Of a DNA stretch of 24,538 bases, positions 6,902-16,193 are shown piece by piece; within the stretch, counting starts at the first letter, position 1, and each line of letters starts with the position of its first letter. The stretch is from Myxococcales bacterium (lineage in GTDB: Bacteria > Myxococcota > Myxococcia > Myxococcales > Myxococcaceae). Location: positions 33,995 to 58,532 of the forward strand of contig PMBV01000182.1 in the NCBI GenBank assembly GCA_003153055.1, written 5' to 3'. Below the pieces are notes generated by a model. The model was given only the letters and a program-made list of their open reading frames with translations. It was not told the DNA's origin and did not search any database. Both the position numbers and the translations under genes were made by a program.

Positions 6902-7561
6902 CTAGTCGAGCTGGTCCGCCGTTTTCGGAAGGGGAACGACCTCGACCGGCCGCACGGCCTCGGCGCGGAGCAGGGTGCGCGTACTTGCATCGACAGTGGA
7001 GAGGTCCCCGGCCTCGAAGTACGCCAGAGTTTTCTGCGCCGAGAGCGGGTTGAAGGCAGGGCCGAAGAGGGTCCTGGCTCCCCCGAGCATCTGGGCCAGC
7101 GGTACTCCGGCGCGGAGGATGGCGGCGACGTCGAGGTAGTCCTTCGCTTCCACGCGCTGGAGGAGGACCTTGACCTTCGTGGCCGCCAGGTCCATCAGTG
7201 AGGCCACCGTGAGAACGAGATCGGTGGTGCGCTGCGGCGTCCCGACCCGGCCGAACCCGATGGGCCCGAAGAAGGACACCTTCACCGGCGCTCCTCGGGC
7301 CACCGACACAGTCAAGACGTCAGCCTCCTCTTGAAGGGTCTCTGCCGTGGCGAGGAAGGGAAGCCGGCGGCGCAGCTCATGGTGCTTGAGCGGTCTGGAG
7401 GAGAAGAAGTCGAAGTCCACCGAGTGCCGGTGGCCCAGCCGCAGAGCCAGCCCCGTGCCGCCGTAGAGGACGAAGCCCGGCGGGACGTCGCGAAGCTCGG
7501 GCCACAACGCCCGCTGGGCCTCGGGCAGGCTCTCGAGGTGAGGCGTCAAGAGGGGGCTCAT
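6902..7561 (-). CDS. AbiEii/AbiGii-type nucleotidyltransferase, probable toxin
   Basis: The protein has 219 residues. The nucleotidyltransferase signature is clear: LYGGTGLALRLGHRHSVDFD spans residues 32-51, with GGT at 34-36 and catalytic acidic residues D49 and D51 (DFDFF). Downstream SLMDLAATKVKVLLQRVEAK and DYLDVAAILRAG match the family core, with the conserved lysine and RxxxKDYxDV-type motif. Proteins of this kind (AbiEii, MenT) are toxins of type IV-like toxin-antitoxin systems; MenT-type members block translation by adding nucleotides to tRNA. The start ATG 7561 overlaps the stop of the preceding small gene as ATGA. That coupled small gene-toxin order is usual for these modules. Toxicity itself is an inference. 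Confidence 0.85.
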   Translation of the reverse strand: MSPLLTPHLESLPEAQRALWPELRDVPPGFVLYGGTGLALRLGHRHSVDFDFFSSRPLKHHELRRRLPFLATAETLQEEADVLTVSVARGAPVKVSFFGPIGFGRVGTPQRTTDLVLTVASLMDLAATKVKVLLQRVEAKDYLDVAAILRAGVPLAQMLGGARTLFGPAFNPLSAQKTLAYFEAGDLSTVDASTRTLLRAEAVRPVEVVPLPKTADQLD

Positions 7562-7902
7562 GGCAACGGCCGCGCCGGCATCGGCGGCACTGGCTCGAGG
7601 TGGTAGTACAGGTGCCAGTAGTTCCACGACTTGGCATCGAGGATGCCCGGCGGCGCTGTTTGAAGTGCGGTCCGGAGGGCCGCGTCGCCCAGTCGGGCGC
7701 GCACCAGGTCGACGTCATCCCATGTCCCCAGCTGGAGGAGCTGACAGAGGAACACGCTCCGCCGATCGAGCGCTCGCTCCGGCGTCTCCCACCAGACGTA
7801 CTTCTCTGCCAATCGAGTCAGCTCGCGATCCACCTCCTCGAGGCTAGTCGCCCGGCGCGGCGATCTCCACCCGCCGGAGGGATGGATGAATGGAGCGACC
7901 AT
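7558..7902 (-). CDS. Small helical protein, probable cognate antitoxin of the AbiEii-type toxin
   Basis: The protein has 114 residues and no signal peptide. The central sequence, SVFLCQLLQLGTWDDVDLVR followed by ARLGDAALRTALQTAPPGIL and SWNYWHLYY, resembles the short helical proteins (DUF6922-like) often encoded directly ahead of AbiEii-type nucleotidyltransferases. Those are read as antitoxins. GAGGG lies about nine bases before ATG 7902. The stop overlaps the toxin start (ATGA), which would keep expression of the two proteins in step. The gene begins 12 bases after the end of the large histidine kinase on the same strand, so the module may be read through from the kinase transcript. The family match is from memory of the pattern, not from a search. 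Confidence 0.65.
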   Translation of the reverse strand: MVAPFIHPSGGWRSPRRATSLEEVDRELTRLAEKYVWWETPERALDRRSVFLCQLLQLGTWDDVDLVRARLGDAALRTALQTAPPGILDAKSWNYWHLYYHLEPVPPMPARPLP

Positions 7903-7914
7903 GGTTCAACGCCC

Positions 7915-10900
7915 TCAAGTCGACCCTCCTGTCCTGCCGATCCACTCGGCCAGCGTCGCGTAGAGCACCGCCACGTCGATGGGCTTGGTGAGGTGCGCCA
8001 CCATCCCGGTGGCCCGCGTCGCCTCCCGTTCGCTCTCGAAGCCGTTGGCCGTCATGGCGATGATCGGCGGAGCGGCTGGCCCCAGTGCCTCGCGAATGCG
8101 GGTGCTCGCCTCGAGCCCGTCCATCTCGGGCATCTGCACGTCCATCAAGATGGCGTCGAACGAGCCGGGGTTGGCCACCACCGCCTGGAGGCCTTCGCGA
8201 CCGTCATTGGCGATGGTGACGACGACGCCCGCCCGCTCGAGCAGGGCCTTGGCCAGCAGCTGGTTCACCTTGTTGTCCTCGACCAGGAGCACCCGTTGGC
8301 CGCTCAACGCCAGCTGGTGCCGAGACGCGTCGCTGGGCTCGGCCCCCCCGACCTCCTCTGGGGCGCTGCTCAGCCGGCATCGGAACACGAACGACGACCC
8401 CTGCCCGGGCGTCGAGCTGACGGTCACGTCGCCACCCATCGCCCGCGCGAGGTTGCGAGAGATGGTCAGCCCCAGGCCGGTGCCGCCGAAGCGCCGTGAG
8501 GTGGTGCTTTCGGCTTGGCGAAAGGGCTCGAAGATCCGCTCGAGCTGCTCGGCCGTCATCCCGATGCCACTGTCGCGCACCGTGATGGCCACTCCCCCGT
8601 CGATCGGCTCCGCTGCCAGCTCGACGAAGCCGGCGGTGGTGAACTTGATGGCGTTCGACAGGAGGTTGCTGAGCACCTGCCCCACCCGGAGCGCGTCGCC
8701 CAACACGTTCCGCGGGAGGGCCGGCGAGATCAGGAGCGACAGGCGAACGCCCTTGGCGCTGGCGGCGGCCTCGAACACCTGCACCACGTCGCGCAACGTC
8801 GCGTGGAGCTCGAACCGAACCTGCTCGATCTCCAGGCGCCCCGCCTCGATCTTCGAGAAGTCGAGCAGGTCGTTCACGATCCCCAGAAGGCCCGCACCGG
8901 CGCGGGCGATGATGCGGAGGTACCCTCGCACCTCCTCCAGGGACCCGCCCTCCAGGCCCAGCTTCGCGAAGCCGAGCACCGCGTTGAGCGGCGTGCGGAC
9001 TTCGTGGGACATGGTGGCGAGGAAGCGGCTCTTCACCTCGTTGGCCTCGGTCGCCGCGCGCGTCGCGACGATCAGCTCCTCGCGCCCCCGGCGCAGCTCG
9101 GTCACGTCGGTGAGGGAGCTGACGACCCCGTGCGACGGCCCCCCATCCACCAGTCGAACTTGCGCCGAGGAGACCGAGAGCCACCGACGCTCCCCATCAC
9201 GGTCGATTCGGAGGATCGCGTGCGGGAGGACCGTGGCCTCGCGCGCCGCTCTCACCCAAGGGAGCTGGGCCAACGCGAGGGGTTGGCCATCTTCCCTCGT
9301 CACCTGCCACCGCGAGTCGATGACCGCGTCGGCCGAGGTGCCGAACTGCGAGGTTGCCGCGCCATTCCAACTGGCGATCCGGCCCGATGCATCGTGCACC
9401 ACCACCCCCTCGGCCATGGTCGAGAACACCGAGCGAAGCCGTTCGTCGCGCTCCCGCAGTGCCAACTCGCTCCGGCGAGCCGCGCTCCGCCACCTCCACG
9501 CCGCACCTGCCAGGGCGATGAGCATCAGCCCGAGCAGCGCCCGAAACGGCCAGGTTTGCCAGACGGCTCGGCGGATCTCGAAGCCCCGCGACGCCACCGG
9601 CCCCCACGCCCCCTCGGCGACGCGGGCCCGCACCTCGAGCGAGTAGCGCCCCGGCTCGAGGTTCGTATAGCGCACCTCCGTCGTCGTCACCTCGCGCCAG
9701 GCGGCCTCGAAGCCCACCAGCCGGACCGCGTAGGCGACGCGACTCTCGTTGACGAAGCTCAGACCCGCGAAGTGCGCCTCGAGGGTGTTCTCATCGTGAC
9801 GCGCGGAGGCTCCCGTGGCGCTGAACGGGCGGCCCCCGAGGAAGGCAGAGGTGAAGATGGTCGGGGGCGGTGGGGGCGCCCCTCGATCGAACGCCGGATG
9901 GAAACGAACCAGCCCGCTGCTGGTCCCCAGCCACACGTCGCCCCCCGGATCGGCGAGGAACGCGTTGGCGTCGAAGTCGTCACTGGGGAGCCCGTCGCTC
10001 CGGGTGAAATGCCGCGTCCCCTCGGGCGCCACGATGTCCAACCCGGCCCCGGTGCCCAACCACAGCCACCGGTGTGCGGCATCCTCCCCCAGCGCGTACA
10101 CCATGCGCGCTGGCGTCTTCGCCGGGTGCTCGACGACCAAACGCCCTTGCGCGAGCTCGACGCGGTCCACGCCAGGCCGCTCCCAATAGGTGACCAACAC
10201 CGCTCCGTCCTGATCGACGGCGAGATACGACACCGCGTCATCGGCCAACCCATCGCTCGTCGTGAACCGTCGCCAGACGGCCCCCTCCCGCATCGCCAGC
10301 CCGTGGGTGCCGCCGGCCCACAGGCGGCCTTGGGGATCGCGCACCAGGGAACGGAAGGTCTCGTCCGCTTCCAGCCGAGGCACGTCGGGCGCCTCGAAGC
10401 GCAGTGGCCGGGTGAGGCTGGGCTGCGCTCGGAGCAATCCGCCGCGAAACGCCCCGACCCAGATGCTTCCGTCAGCGTCGGTCAGGAGGGTGTTGATGCG
10501 AGCCCCAACCACCCCCGCCTCCTGGCCGTAGCGCTCGACGGCGCCGGTGCCGGGCGTCAGGTGGAGCACCTCAACCGGGTTCCCACCGAGCCAGAGGGAG
10601 CCGTCGCTGGCGCGGGCGACCGCGGCCACCGAGAGACCGGCCGTGGCCTTCAGCGTCTCGAAGCCGCGCGGCGTCAGGCGAGAGAGCCCTTGCTCGGAGC
10701 CCACCCAGAGCGTCCCTTCCTCGTCACGGAGGATGCTCCAGATGACGTCGCTCGGTAACCCTGCCGCCGTGGTGTAGGTGGCCCACCAGCCCCCTCCGAG
10801 CCAGCGGAAGACGCCTCCACCCCCGATCCAGACCGAGCCCTCGCGATCGGTGAAGAAGGACGTCACCAAGGTCGTCGGCAACCCCTGGGCCGCCCCCAAG

Positions 10901-11748
10901 AGGCTCCATCGGCCCTCCACCGAGCGCATCGCGATCCCCGATGAGGTCGGCACCCACAGTGCGCCGTCTTGGCCAAGGGCCAGGGGGACCCTCAGGTAGG
11001 TGCGCGAGAGGCCCTCGTCCTCGCGATGAAAGCCGGCGGCACCGGCCTCACGCGTCCACAGCGCCGAGGCCGTGCGGGCCCATACCCGTCCGTTTGGCTC
11101 GACCAACAGACCCCTCACCGCGTCGGCCCCCAGGGCTCCGGGAGCCGTCTGCGCCTCCCATCGGCCGGTGGGTCGACGCAGAAGCAACTGGGACCCCCGA
11201 GCAGCGAGGACCTCCTCGGGCCCTTTCACGAAGAGGGCCGTGCAATCGCCCGAGGGCCACCCCTCCACCGGAGTCGGCGCCCGGCCTCCGCAGCTCCGCG
11301 ACAGCCCTGACCCGTCGGCGCAAACCCAGACGCATCCATCGCTGGCGACCGCCAGCTCATTCACGCGCGCTTCGCCAGCGAGCTGGGCCGACTCGCCGGT
11401 GAGCACGGCAAGACCGGCCGGTGTGCCAACCCACAGGCGGCCGGCTTGGTCGGCGGCCAGGCTCTCAATGAACGTCGAGGGGAGTCCGTCCTCTCTCCCG
11501 AGACGATGGAAGCGCTGCCCGTCGTACGAGAACAGCCCGTCCTCGGTGCCGACCCACAGCACCCCACGGGCGTCCTGCGCGAAGCAGAGGGGCGACATGT
11601 TCGTCAACCCATCGTCGAGGCCGAAGCTCCGAAAGGCATGGCGCGCGCGTTCGGTTTCGTCAGCCCAACTCCCGGCCAGCAACACCGCCACCGTCAGCGT
11701 CGCCCATGGGCCCATGGAGACCCTATGGCCGAGGCCAGCCGTCGACAT
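7915..11748 (-). CDS. Hybrid histidine kinase with Reg_prop beta-propeller sensor and C-terminal receiver
   Basis: The protein has 1277 residues. After a signal peptide come about 13 propeller repeats of the Reg_prop type ([61 protein letters not shown]), to about residue 620. A Y_Y_Y domain ends in [16 protein letters not shown]. One membrane helix follows ([16 protein letters not shown], about 736-755), then PAS ([20 protein letters not shown]), a HisKA box ([10 protein letters not shown]915), HATPase motifs ([25 protein letters not shown]) and a receiver (LMDVQMP with D1203; KPID lysine). Unlike classical HTCS regulators it has no DNA-binding domain, so phosphate must pass to another protein. 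The propeller half is predicted periplasmic; in Bacteroidetes such sensors bind glycans. ATG 11715, with AGGG upstream, is an alternative start. Confidence 0.95.
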   Translation of the reverse strand: MSTAGLGHRVSMGPWATLTVAVLLAGSWADETERARHAFRSFGLDDGLTNMSPLCFAQDARGVLWVGTEDGLFSYDGQRFHRLGREDGLPSTFIESLAADQAGRLWVGTPAGLAVLTGESAQLAGEARVNELAVASDGCVWVCADGSGLSRSCGGRAPTPVEGWPSGDCTALFVKGPEEVLAARGSQLLLRRPTGRWEAQTAPGALGADAVRGLLVEPNGRVWARTASALWTREAGAAGFHREDEGLSRTYLRVPLALGQDGALWVPTSSGIAMRSVEGRWSLLGAAQGLPTTLVTSFFTDREGSVWIGGGGVFRWLGGGWWATYTTAAGLPSDVIWSILRDEEGTLWVGSEQGLSRLTPRGFETLKATAGLSVAAVARASDGSLWLGGNPVEVLHLTPGTGAVERYGQEAGVVGARINTLLTDADGSIWVGAFRGGLLRAQPSLTRPLRFEAPDVPRLEADETFRSLVRDPQGRLWAGGTHGLAMREGAVWRRFTTSDGLADDAVSYLAVDQDGAVLVTYWERPGVDRVELAQGRLVVEHPAKTPARMVYALGEDAAHRWLWLGTGAGLDIVAPEGTRHFTRSDGLPSDDFDANAFLADPGGDVWLGTSSGLVRFHPAFDRGAPPPPPTIFTSAFLGGRPFSATGASARHDENTLEAHFAGLSFVNESRVAYAVRLVGFEAAWREVTTTEVRYTNLEPGRYSLEVRARVAEGAWGPVASRGFEIRRAVWQTWPFRALLGLMLIALAGAAWRWRSAARRSELALRERDERLRSVFSTMAEGVVVHDASGRIASWNGAATSQFGTSADAVIDSRWQVTREDGQPLALAQLPWVRAAREATVLPHAILRIDRDGERRWLSVSSAQVRLVDGGPSHGVVSSLTDVTELRRGREELIVATRAATEANEVKSRFLATMSHEVRTPLNAVLGFAKLGLEGGSLEEVRGYLRIIARAGAGLLGIVNDLLDFSKIEAGRLEIEQVRFELHATLRDVVQVFEAAASAKGVRLSLLISPALPRNVLGDALRVGQVLSNLLSNAIKFTTAGFVELAAEPIDGGVAITVRDSGIGMTAEQLERIFEPFRQAESTTSRRFGGTGLGLTISRNLARAMGGDVTVSSTPGQGSSFVFRCRLSSAPEEVGGAEPSDASRHQLALSGQRVLLVEDNKVNQLLAKALLERAGVVVTIANDGREGLQAVVANPGSFDAILMDVQMPEMDGLEASTRIREALGPAAPPIIAMTANGFESEREATRATGMVAHLTKPIDVAVLYATLAEWIGRTGGST

Positions 11749-11887
11749 TCATTGCGAACCTGATGGCCACCCGGACAAAGGTAATGAAACCGAGCTGAGT
11801 GTGCATGACGTCGGGGTACCCCCATCGCGCTGAGCCGAATGCGCCTCGAGGTGCGTCTTGAGGATGACCGCCACGGAAGGAACCAGA

Positions 11888-13147
11888 ATGACTCCGAAAT
11901 CCATCGCGATGCTCGCCGTCGTCGCCCTCTCGGGATGCGGAGCAGGGCTCGTGGCAGCCCTTGACGAGGTCGATGGAGGTATCGGCGCGGGAGGTGGACA
12001 TGCGGTGGGTGGCGGCTCTGCGACCGGGGGTGGTTCCGGTGGTGGACACGCGGCCGGCGGTGGCTCCGCGGTGGGCGGCGGCTCCGCGATGGGCGGTGGC
12101 TCCGCGATGGGCGGTGGGGCGTATGCCGGAAATCCGGATCGCTCCTGCTCTCAGCCCATTCCTCCAGAGGGCGTGGCCGCCGACGTCTCGCACCCGACGG
12201 CCGTCGTGGGTACCGGCTCGGCTGCGAGCTGCACCTTCGCCGCGCTCAAAATGGCGGTCGAAGCCGGGGGCATCATCACGTTCAACTGTGGCTCGGCTCC
12301 GGTGACGATTCCCGTGACTGCCACGATGAAGCTCCCCATCAACAAGAACACGGTCCTCGACGGTGGGCGCCTGGTCACGCTCGACGGCGGCGGTGCGACG
12401 CAAATCCTCCGGTTCGAGTCGCCAAACTTCAGGGCGCTCGACACCCGCGTGACGGTGCAGCACATCACTTTCATCAACGGGAGGATCGCCGGCTCGAGCC
12501 CCATTCCCACCGCGCCGACCCCGTGCTCGCAGGGCTTCAACGAGGGCGAGGGCGGAGCGATCTTCGTACGAGATGGCAACCTCTCGGTCATCGACTCGGT
12601 CTTCATCGGCAACCAGGCGGCGCCGCTCGGCCCTGACGTGGCGGGCGGCGCGATCCGAATGCTCGGCAGCAAGGCGGGCATCACCATCGTTGGAAGCACC
12701 TTTCGAAACAACTCGGCGAGCAATGGCGCCGCGGTCGGCTGCCTGTTTGCTCCGCTGTATGTGTACGACAGCCTCTTCGAGAACAACACCGCGACCGGGA
12801 ACGGAGCCAACAACGACGACGCGTCGAAGTGCTCCGTCATCAACAACGCTCAGCACGAGGTGGGGTCCGGTGGCAACGGCGGCGCCCTCTACAGCGACGG
12901 CGCCTCGGTCAACGTCAGCCTCTGTGCCGATAGAATCGTCAACAACGCGGCCGGCACAGGAGCATTCGGAGGCGGCCTGTTCTTCACCAGCAATGACTTT
13001 GGTGGCGACCTGAGCATCGTCCAGACCACCATGCAGGGGAACACTGGTGGCTCCTGGACCCAGTCGCACATGGGGGCGAAGAGCGCTGGCACCGCCGTGG
13101 GCACCAACACCCGCAGCCTCACCATCACCGACTCCAGCCTCCAGTAG
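11888..13147 (+). CDS. Lipoprotein with Gly-Gly-Gly-Ser linker and right-handed beta-helix domain
   Basis: The protein has 419 residues. ATG 11888 follows GGAAGGA by about eight bases and gives a lipoprotein signal (MTPKSIAMLAVVALSGC, lipidated C17). Residues of about 30-80 form a low-complexity linker of Gly-Gly-Gly-Ser/His/Ala repeats that would hold the domain away from the membrane. The rest has the regular pattern of a parallel beta-helix: SCTFAALKMAVEAGGIITFN, TVLDGGRLVTLDGGG, VTVQHITFINGRIAG, GGAIFVRDGNLSVIDSVFIG, GGAIRMLGSKAGITIVGSTF, LYVYDSLFENNTATG and GGGLFFTSNDFGGDLSI. Such surface proteins are common in myxobacteria and may bind or cleave polysaccharide; no catalytic residues are identifiable. 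The gene is divergent from the hybrid kinase (139-base gap) and ends 25 bases before a convergent operon. Confidence 0.85.
   Translation: MTPKSIAMLAVVALSGCGAGLVAALDEVDGGIGAGGGHAVGGGSATGGGSGGGHAAGGGSAVGGGSAMGGGSAMGGGAYAGNPDRSCSQPIPPEGVAADVSHPTAVVGTGSAASCTFAALKMAVEAGGIITFNCGSAPVTIPVTATMKLPINKNTVLDGGRLVTLDGGGATQILRFESPNFRALDTRVTVQHITFINGRIAGSSPIPTAPTPCSQGFNEGEGGAIFVRDGNLSVIDSVFIGNQAAPLGPDVAGGAIRMLGSKAGITIVGSTFRNNSASNGAAVGCLFAPLYVYDSLFENNTATGNGANNDDASKCSVINNAQHEVGSGGNGGALYSDGASVNVSLCADRIVNNAAGTGAFGGGLFFTSNDFGGDLSIVQTTMQGNTGGSWTQSHMGAKSAGTAVGTNTRSLTITDSSLQ
11980..12119 (+). repeat. Degenerate tandem repeat encoding the Gly-Gly-Gly-Ser linker
   Basis: An approximately 18-base unit, GGCGGTGGCTCCGCGATG and variants, recurs in tandem inside the lipoprotein gene. 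The two last copies are nearly identical (GGCTCCGCGATGGGCGGT). Unit length is a multiple of three, so gain or loss of copies would change linker length without a frameshift. It is a coding repeat, not a CRISPR or mobile element. Confidence 0.75.
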
Positions 13148-13172
13148 GCGCCCGGGAGATCGACGGGCTCGA

Positions 13173-13730
13173 TCAGGGAGGACTGTCTTCCTCGCGAATC
13201 CGCTCGAACAACCAGACGGCTTCGAACAGCTCGACGCCGAAGCGAACGTCGGCAGTGAAGCCCCACCCCGAGCCTCCGGGGAGATGGAGCCCGAGCTCCG
13301 GGCCTGCACCGACCGAGATCGAGTAGCCGCCGGCGTGGCCTCCGATGCTGAGCCGGGGGACGGCACCCCACTCATTGGCTGAGGGCAGGTACCTCGCCGC
13401 GCCGTCGAGGCGGAGGAACGCCCCAGCCGACAGACGGCTGTCGAGGTCCACCAGCACGAAGTCCCACGAGACGAAGGCGCCGAGGTCGACTCCCAGCCCG
13501 TTGAAGGTGCGGGCATAGAGCGCTTGGCCAACCACTCCGAAGCGCACCCGATCGAGGCGCACTCCGAGGGTGAGGTGGCCTCCGAGGAGCACCGAGTCAT
13601 CGGTGCCTGACCAGGCGCGGGCTCCGAGCACCGGCCCGAGCTCGAGCACCGGAGCGTCGAAGCCCGCGGCGCCAGCGGTGAGCGAGAGCGTCGAGGCCAT
13701 CACCCAGGCCAGTCGTCGCGCGGGGCTCAT
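13173..13730 (-). CDS. Small exported beta-barrel-like protein of unknown function
   Basis: The protein has 185 residues with a signal peptide (MSPARRLAWVMASTLSLTAGAAGF). The mature part alternates short amphipathic strands and glycine turns (VLELGPVLGARAW, HLTLGVRLDRVRFGVVGQAL, GVDLGAFVSWDFVLVDLDSR, YSISVGAGPELGLHL, WGFTADVRFGVELFEAVWLF). This is the pattern of an eight-stranded outer-membrane barrel. The C-terminus (IREEDSPP) lacks the usual terminal aromatic residue, so membrane insertion is uncertain. The start ATG 13730 overlaps the stop of the patatin gene as ATGA, indicating coupled synthesis. A role in placing the patatin lipoprotein at the outer membrane is possible but unproven. I recognise no named family. 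Confidence 0.75.
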   Translation of the reverse strand: MSPARRLAWVMASTLSLTAGAAGFDAPVLELGPVLGARAWSGTDDSVLLGGHLTLGVRLDRVRFGVVGQALYARTFNGLGVDLGAFVSWDFVLVDLDSRLSAGAFLRLDGAARYLPSANEWGAVPRLSIGGHAGGYSISVGAGPELGLHLPGGSGWGFTADVRFGVELFEAVWLFERIREEDSPP

Positions 13731-15970
13731 GGGCGCACCGTTGCCTGCGTGGGCGCGAGCTCATGGCCGGTGCTCGGGCAGAGGAAGTAGCCCGGCGTTT
13801 GACCACTGAGGTCGTGCACGTCGCGGCAGTCAGCTGTCGAAGGGCCGAGCAGGCGCAGGGCTCCCGCTGCCATGCGCGTCTGACGGAAGTCAGGGCACTC
13901 ATCGAGCTCGAAGGCGTGTTGCCAGAGGGTGAGCGGAGGGTCGGTCTGATCCGCCTTCACCTGGGCAAGCACCTGATCGACCAGCTCCTGTGGCCAGCCG
14001 AGCTGCACCGGGAGCTGGTGGCTCGGATCGAGCTGACCGTCGGGGCCCTGGCCCAGCATGCGGCTCATGGCCACTCGACGCCCCCAGGTGAACAGGCCGC
14101 GCATCACGTAGCGGTCGAACGCGTACCCGGAGTCGGCCACGATGCCCGTGGGGACCTCGGTGGGCACGTAGACCGAGTCTACGCTCCACGCGTCGGGGAC
14201 GTCGCCCAGGGTGTCCAGCTCACTGGCCTCCTGCTCGTCGGCGGTCCCGGCGTCGATCGCCCGGAGCGGCAAGACCTTGGTAGCGACGGCACCGCGCGGA
14301 GCCCTCAGTGTGTCTCGGAGCACGCGGAGCTCTCGCTCCCGCTGGGTCGAGGCGAGCTGAGCCAAGGCAAACTCGTCGACGGTGTTCGCGCCCGCCATTT
14401 GCCCGATGGCGTTGAACGACACATCGACGATGCTCTTCGGGCTGGGGTTGGGGAGGCCGTTGCGCCGGCCGGTGTCGATGCCCAGCACTCGGAGCTCACC
14501 GCGATGTTGGGGCGGCGATTCATCGCTGCGGGTGGAGAGGGCACGGGGGCGTGACAGCCGCAACGCCCGGAGCACCGGGAAGCCCGAGCGGAGGCCGCCG
14601 TCGATCCACGTGGAGCACTCGCCTCCATCGCTGAAGCCCGAGTACGTGTGGCGGAGCGGGCGCGCGAAGAAGGGCAGCACCACGCTCGCCATCACCCCGG
14701 AGCCGAGACAGTAGGCCTGGCTCCCCGGCGGCGCGACCGTGCCCGGCTCGAAGGGCGTCATCGGGAGCCCCGCGCAGCTGCGCTCGTCGAGGCCCAGGGT
14801 CTGGTTGAGCTGCATGTCCACCGACACGACGACCCGGGTGGTGTCGTTGTCGACGAGGAGCCCCGAAAAGTCGCGGAGCAGCGGGTCGATGGTCTGCCGG
14901 CTCATGGCGTCGAAGCGCATCAGCCCCATGCTGGGCACGCCGAGAATGCCCACCACTCGAGTCACCGGCCCAGGCTCGAGGCACATCAGGTCGGGCTCGC
15001 CGATGTCGGTGAAGGAGTGGTGCAAGAGCTCGAGGGCGCAGCGCTGAATGCGTCGCTCCGGGAGCGCTGGCTCGGCTGGCAACCCGGGAAAGGTGGGTGC
15101 CGGGTCGCCTCCGTAGCAGCTCGTCGAGGGCGACAGGGGCGTGCTGATGGTCACCGTGTGCGGAGTCGAGAGACAGGCCTCAAGGTACTTTTCCTGTGCT
15201 GGGCTCAAGGTCGCGTGGGCATCGACCGCGTAGAGATCGACCAACTGCGCGATGAGGGCGCCGACGCTGGTGCCCACTACTCCGGCGAAGCGCGAGCGCC
15301 GGTCGAGCTTCTCTCTCGCGGGGAGATCGGCGGTGGCCAACAGGGCTCGCTCACGGGCCCAGAGCAGCTCGAAGAGAAAGCCGGCGGTGAAGGCTCCGTT
15401 CGCCGAGCCACCGCTCAAGGCCAGCACTGGCCCGTTGATGACAGAGGTGGGGCGGGGGGCGCCCGTCTTCTCGAGGAGCGTTGCCAGCCGGTCGATGGCT
15501 CCGACCGAGGCCGCGGAGATGGCGTCGGGAGAGCCGAGGGTGCTGGCGCGGGCGAAGGAGGCCACCGCTCCGGCGAGGTGCACGACGGAATAGGCTACCA
15601 GCGCCCGGTCGAGGCCGACGATCTCAGGGCAGTTCTTCGTCACCCAGGGGTACCAGGTGGCCTCCACGGTGCCCCAGGTGACCGCGCGGTCTTCGTCCTT
15701 GGCTTCGGTGAGGTCCTCGGCGATCTCCCGGAGGACTTCCGGGGTCAATTGTCGGTAGCAGCGGGCGACGGGGGCGGCGCTTTTGTACGTGGTGACGGCC
15801 TCAGGCTCGAGGGCAGCGTAGAGCTGGAACTCGAGCTGCGCGGCCGACAGGGGGGCCGGCGTCGGCCGGTTGTCGTAGGTGAGCGTCGCGAAGAGGCTCC
15901 TCGTGTCGACGTGCGATACGCAGGCCGAGAGCGCGATCAGCGCCAGGCCCCACCGATTCGACTTCATCAT
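13727..15970 (-). CDS. Patatin-like phospholipase lipoprotein
   Basis: The protein has 747 residues. ATG 15970 is preceded by AAGGAG at seven bases. The N-terminus MMKSNRWGLALIALSAC ends in a lipobox (C17). All patatin elements are present: oxyanion loop LALSGGSANGAFTAGFL (about 183-199), nucleophile elbow GVVGTSVGALIA with S235, and catalytic aspartate in STWIDGGLRSGFP. These enzymes use a Ser-Asp dyad to hydrolyse acyl esters of phospholipids or other lipids. The N-terminal 180 residues are helical and have no recognised match. The segments between S235 and the Asp, and after it, are long and include several cysteines (CYGGDP, CALELL, CLEPGP, CAGLP), possibly disulphide-bonded. At 747 residues it is far longer than minimal patatins (about 300). 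The protein is an envelope lipoprotein coupled to the barrel-like gene downstream. Confidence 0.92.
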   Translation of the reverse strand: MMKSNRWGLALIALSACVSHVDTRSLFATLTYDNRPTPAPLSAAQLEFQLYAALEPEAVTTYKSAAPVARCYRQLTPEVLREIAEDLTEAKDEDRAVTWGTVEATWYPWVTKNCPEIVGLDRALVAYSVVHLAGAVASFARASTLGSPDAISAASVGAIDRLATLLEKTGAPRPTSVINGPVLALSGGSANGAFTAGFLFELLWARERALLATADLPAREKLDRRSRFAGVVGTSVGALIAQLVDLYAVDAHATLSPAQEKYLEACLSTPHTVTISTPLSPSTSCYGGDPAPTFPGLPAEPALPERRIQRCALELLHHSFTDIGEPDLMCLEPGPVTRVVGILGVPSMGLMRFDAMSRQTIDPLLRDFSGLLVDNDTTRVVVSVDMQLNQTLGLDERSCAGLPMTPFEPGTVAPPGSQAYCLGSGVMASVVLPFFARPLRHTYSGFSDGGECSTWIDGGLRSGFPVLRALRLSRPRALSTRSDESPPQHRGELRVLGIDTGRRNGLPNPSPKSIVDVSFNAIGQMAGANTVDEFALAQLASTQRERELRVLRDTLRAPRGAVATKVLPLRAIDAGTADEQEASELDTLGDVPDAWSVDSVYVPTEVPTGIVADSGYAFDRYVMRGLFTWGRRVAMSRMLGQGPDGQLDPSHQLPVQLGWPQELVDQVLAQVKADQTDPPLTLWQHAFELDECPDFRQTRMAAGALRLLGPSTADCRDVHDLSGQTPGYFLCPSTGHELAPTQATVRP

Positions 15971-16193
15971 CCGTGCGCTCCTTCGAGACCTCGGCGGAAC
16001 AGCATACTGGCCGACCGAACACAGGTGGGACGTTTGACTCATTCGTGTCCGCTCGGTCGCCCCAGTCGTTGACGCGCCTCGGCAATACACAGCGTCGCTG
16101 GACCTCCAACACGAGGTTGGCCCGATTCCCCTGGCTTGTGGTGAAGTGAACGACGACGTCGACCTTCCCCTTTTCGATACGACCGGAGACCAC

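Noticed and set aside
8515..10758. A 747-codon open frame on the plus strand inside the hybrid kinase gene
   Set aside because: It is antisense to a gene with clear domains, its product is arginine/proline/glycine-rich with no motif, and such frames are expected from third-position GC bias.
11980..12119. Repeated GGTGGCTCC-like units considered as a CRISPR or non-coding repeat
   Set aside because: Units are contiguous without spacers, keep the reading frame and encode a Gly/Ser linker in a lipoprotein.
11723..13600. A 625-codon open frame on the minus strand across the beta-helix lipoprotein gene
   Set aside because: It is antisense to a gene with a signal peptide and regular beta-helix repeats, and its product has no recognisable fold.
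14648..16072. A 474-codon plus-strand open frame opposite the patatin gene
   Set aside because: It is a shadow of a gene with all patatin catalytic motifs; no domain is visible in its translation.
16021..16100. TTGACT and TTGACG as -35 boxes for the CBS gene
   Set aside because: No acceptable -10 element lies 16-18 bases downstream of either.
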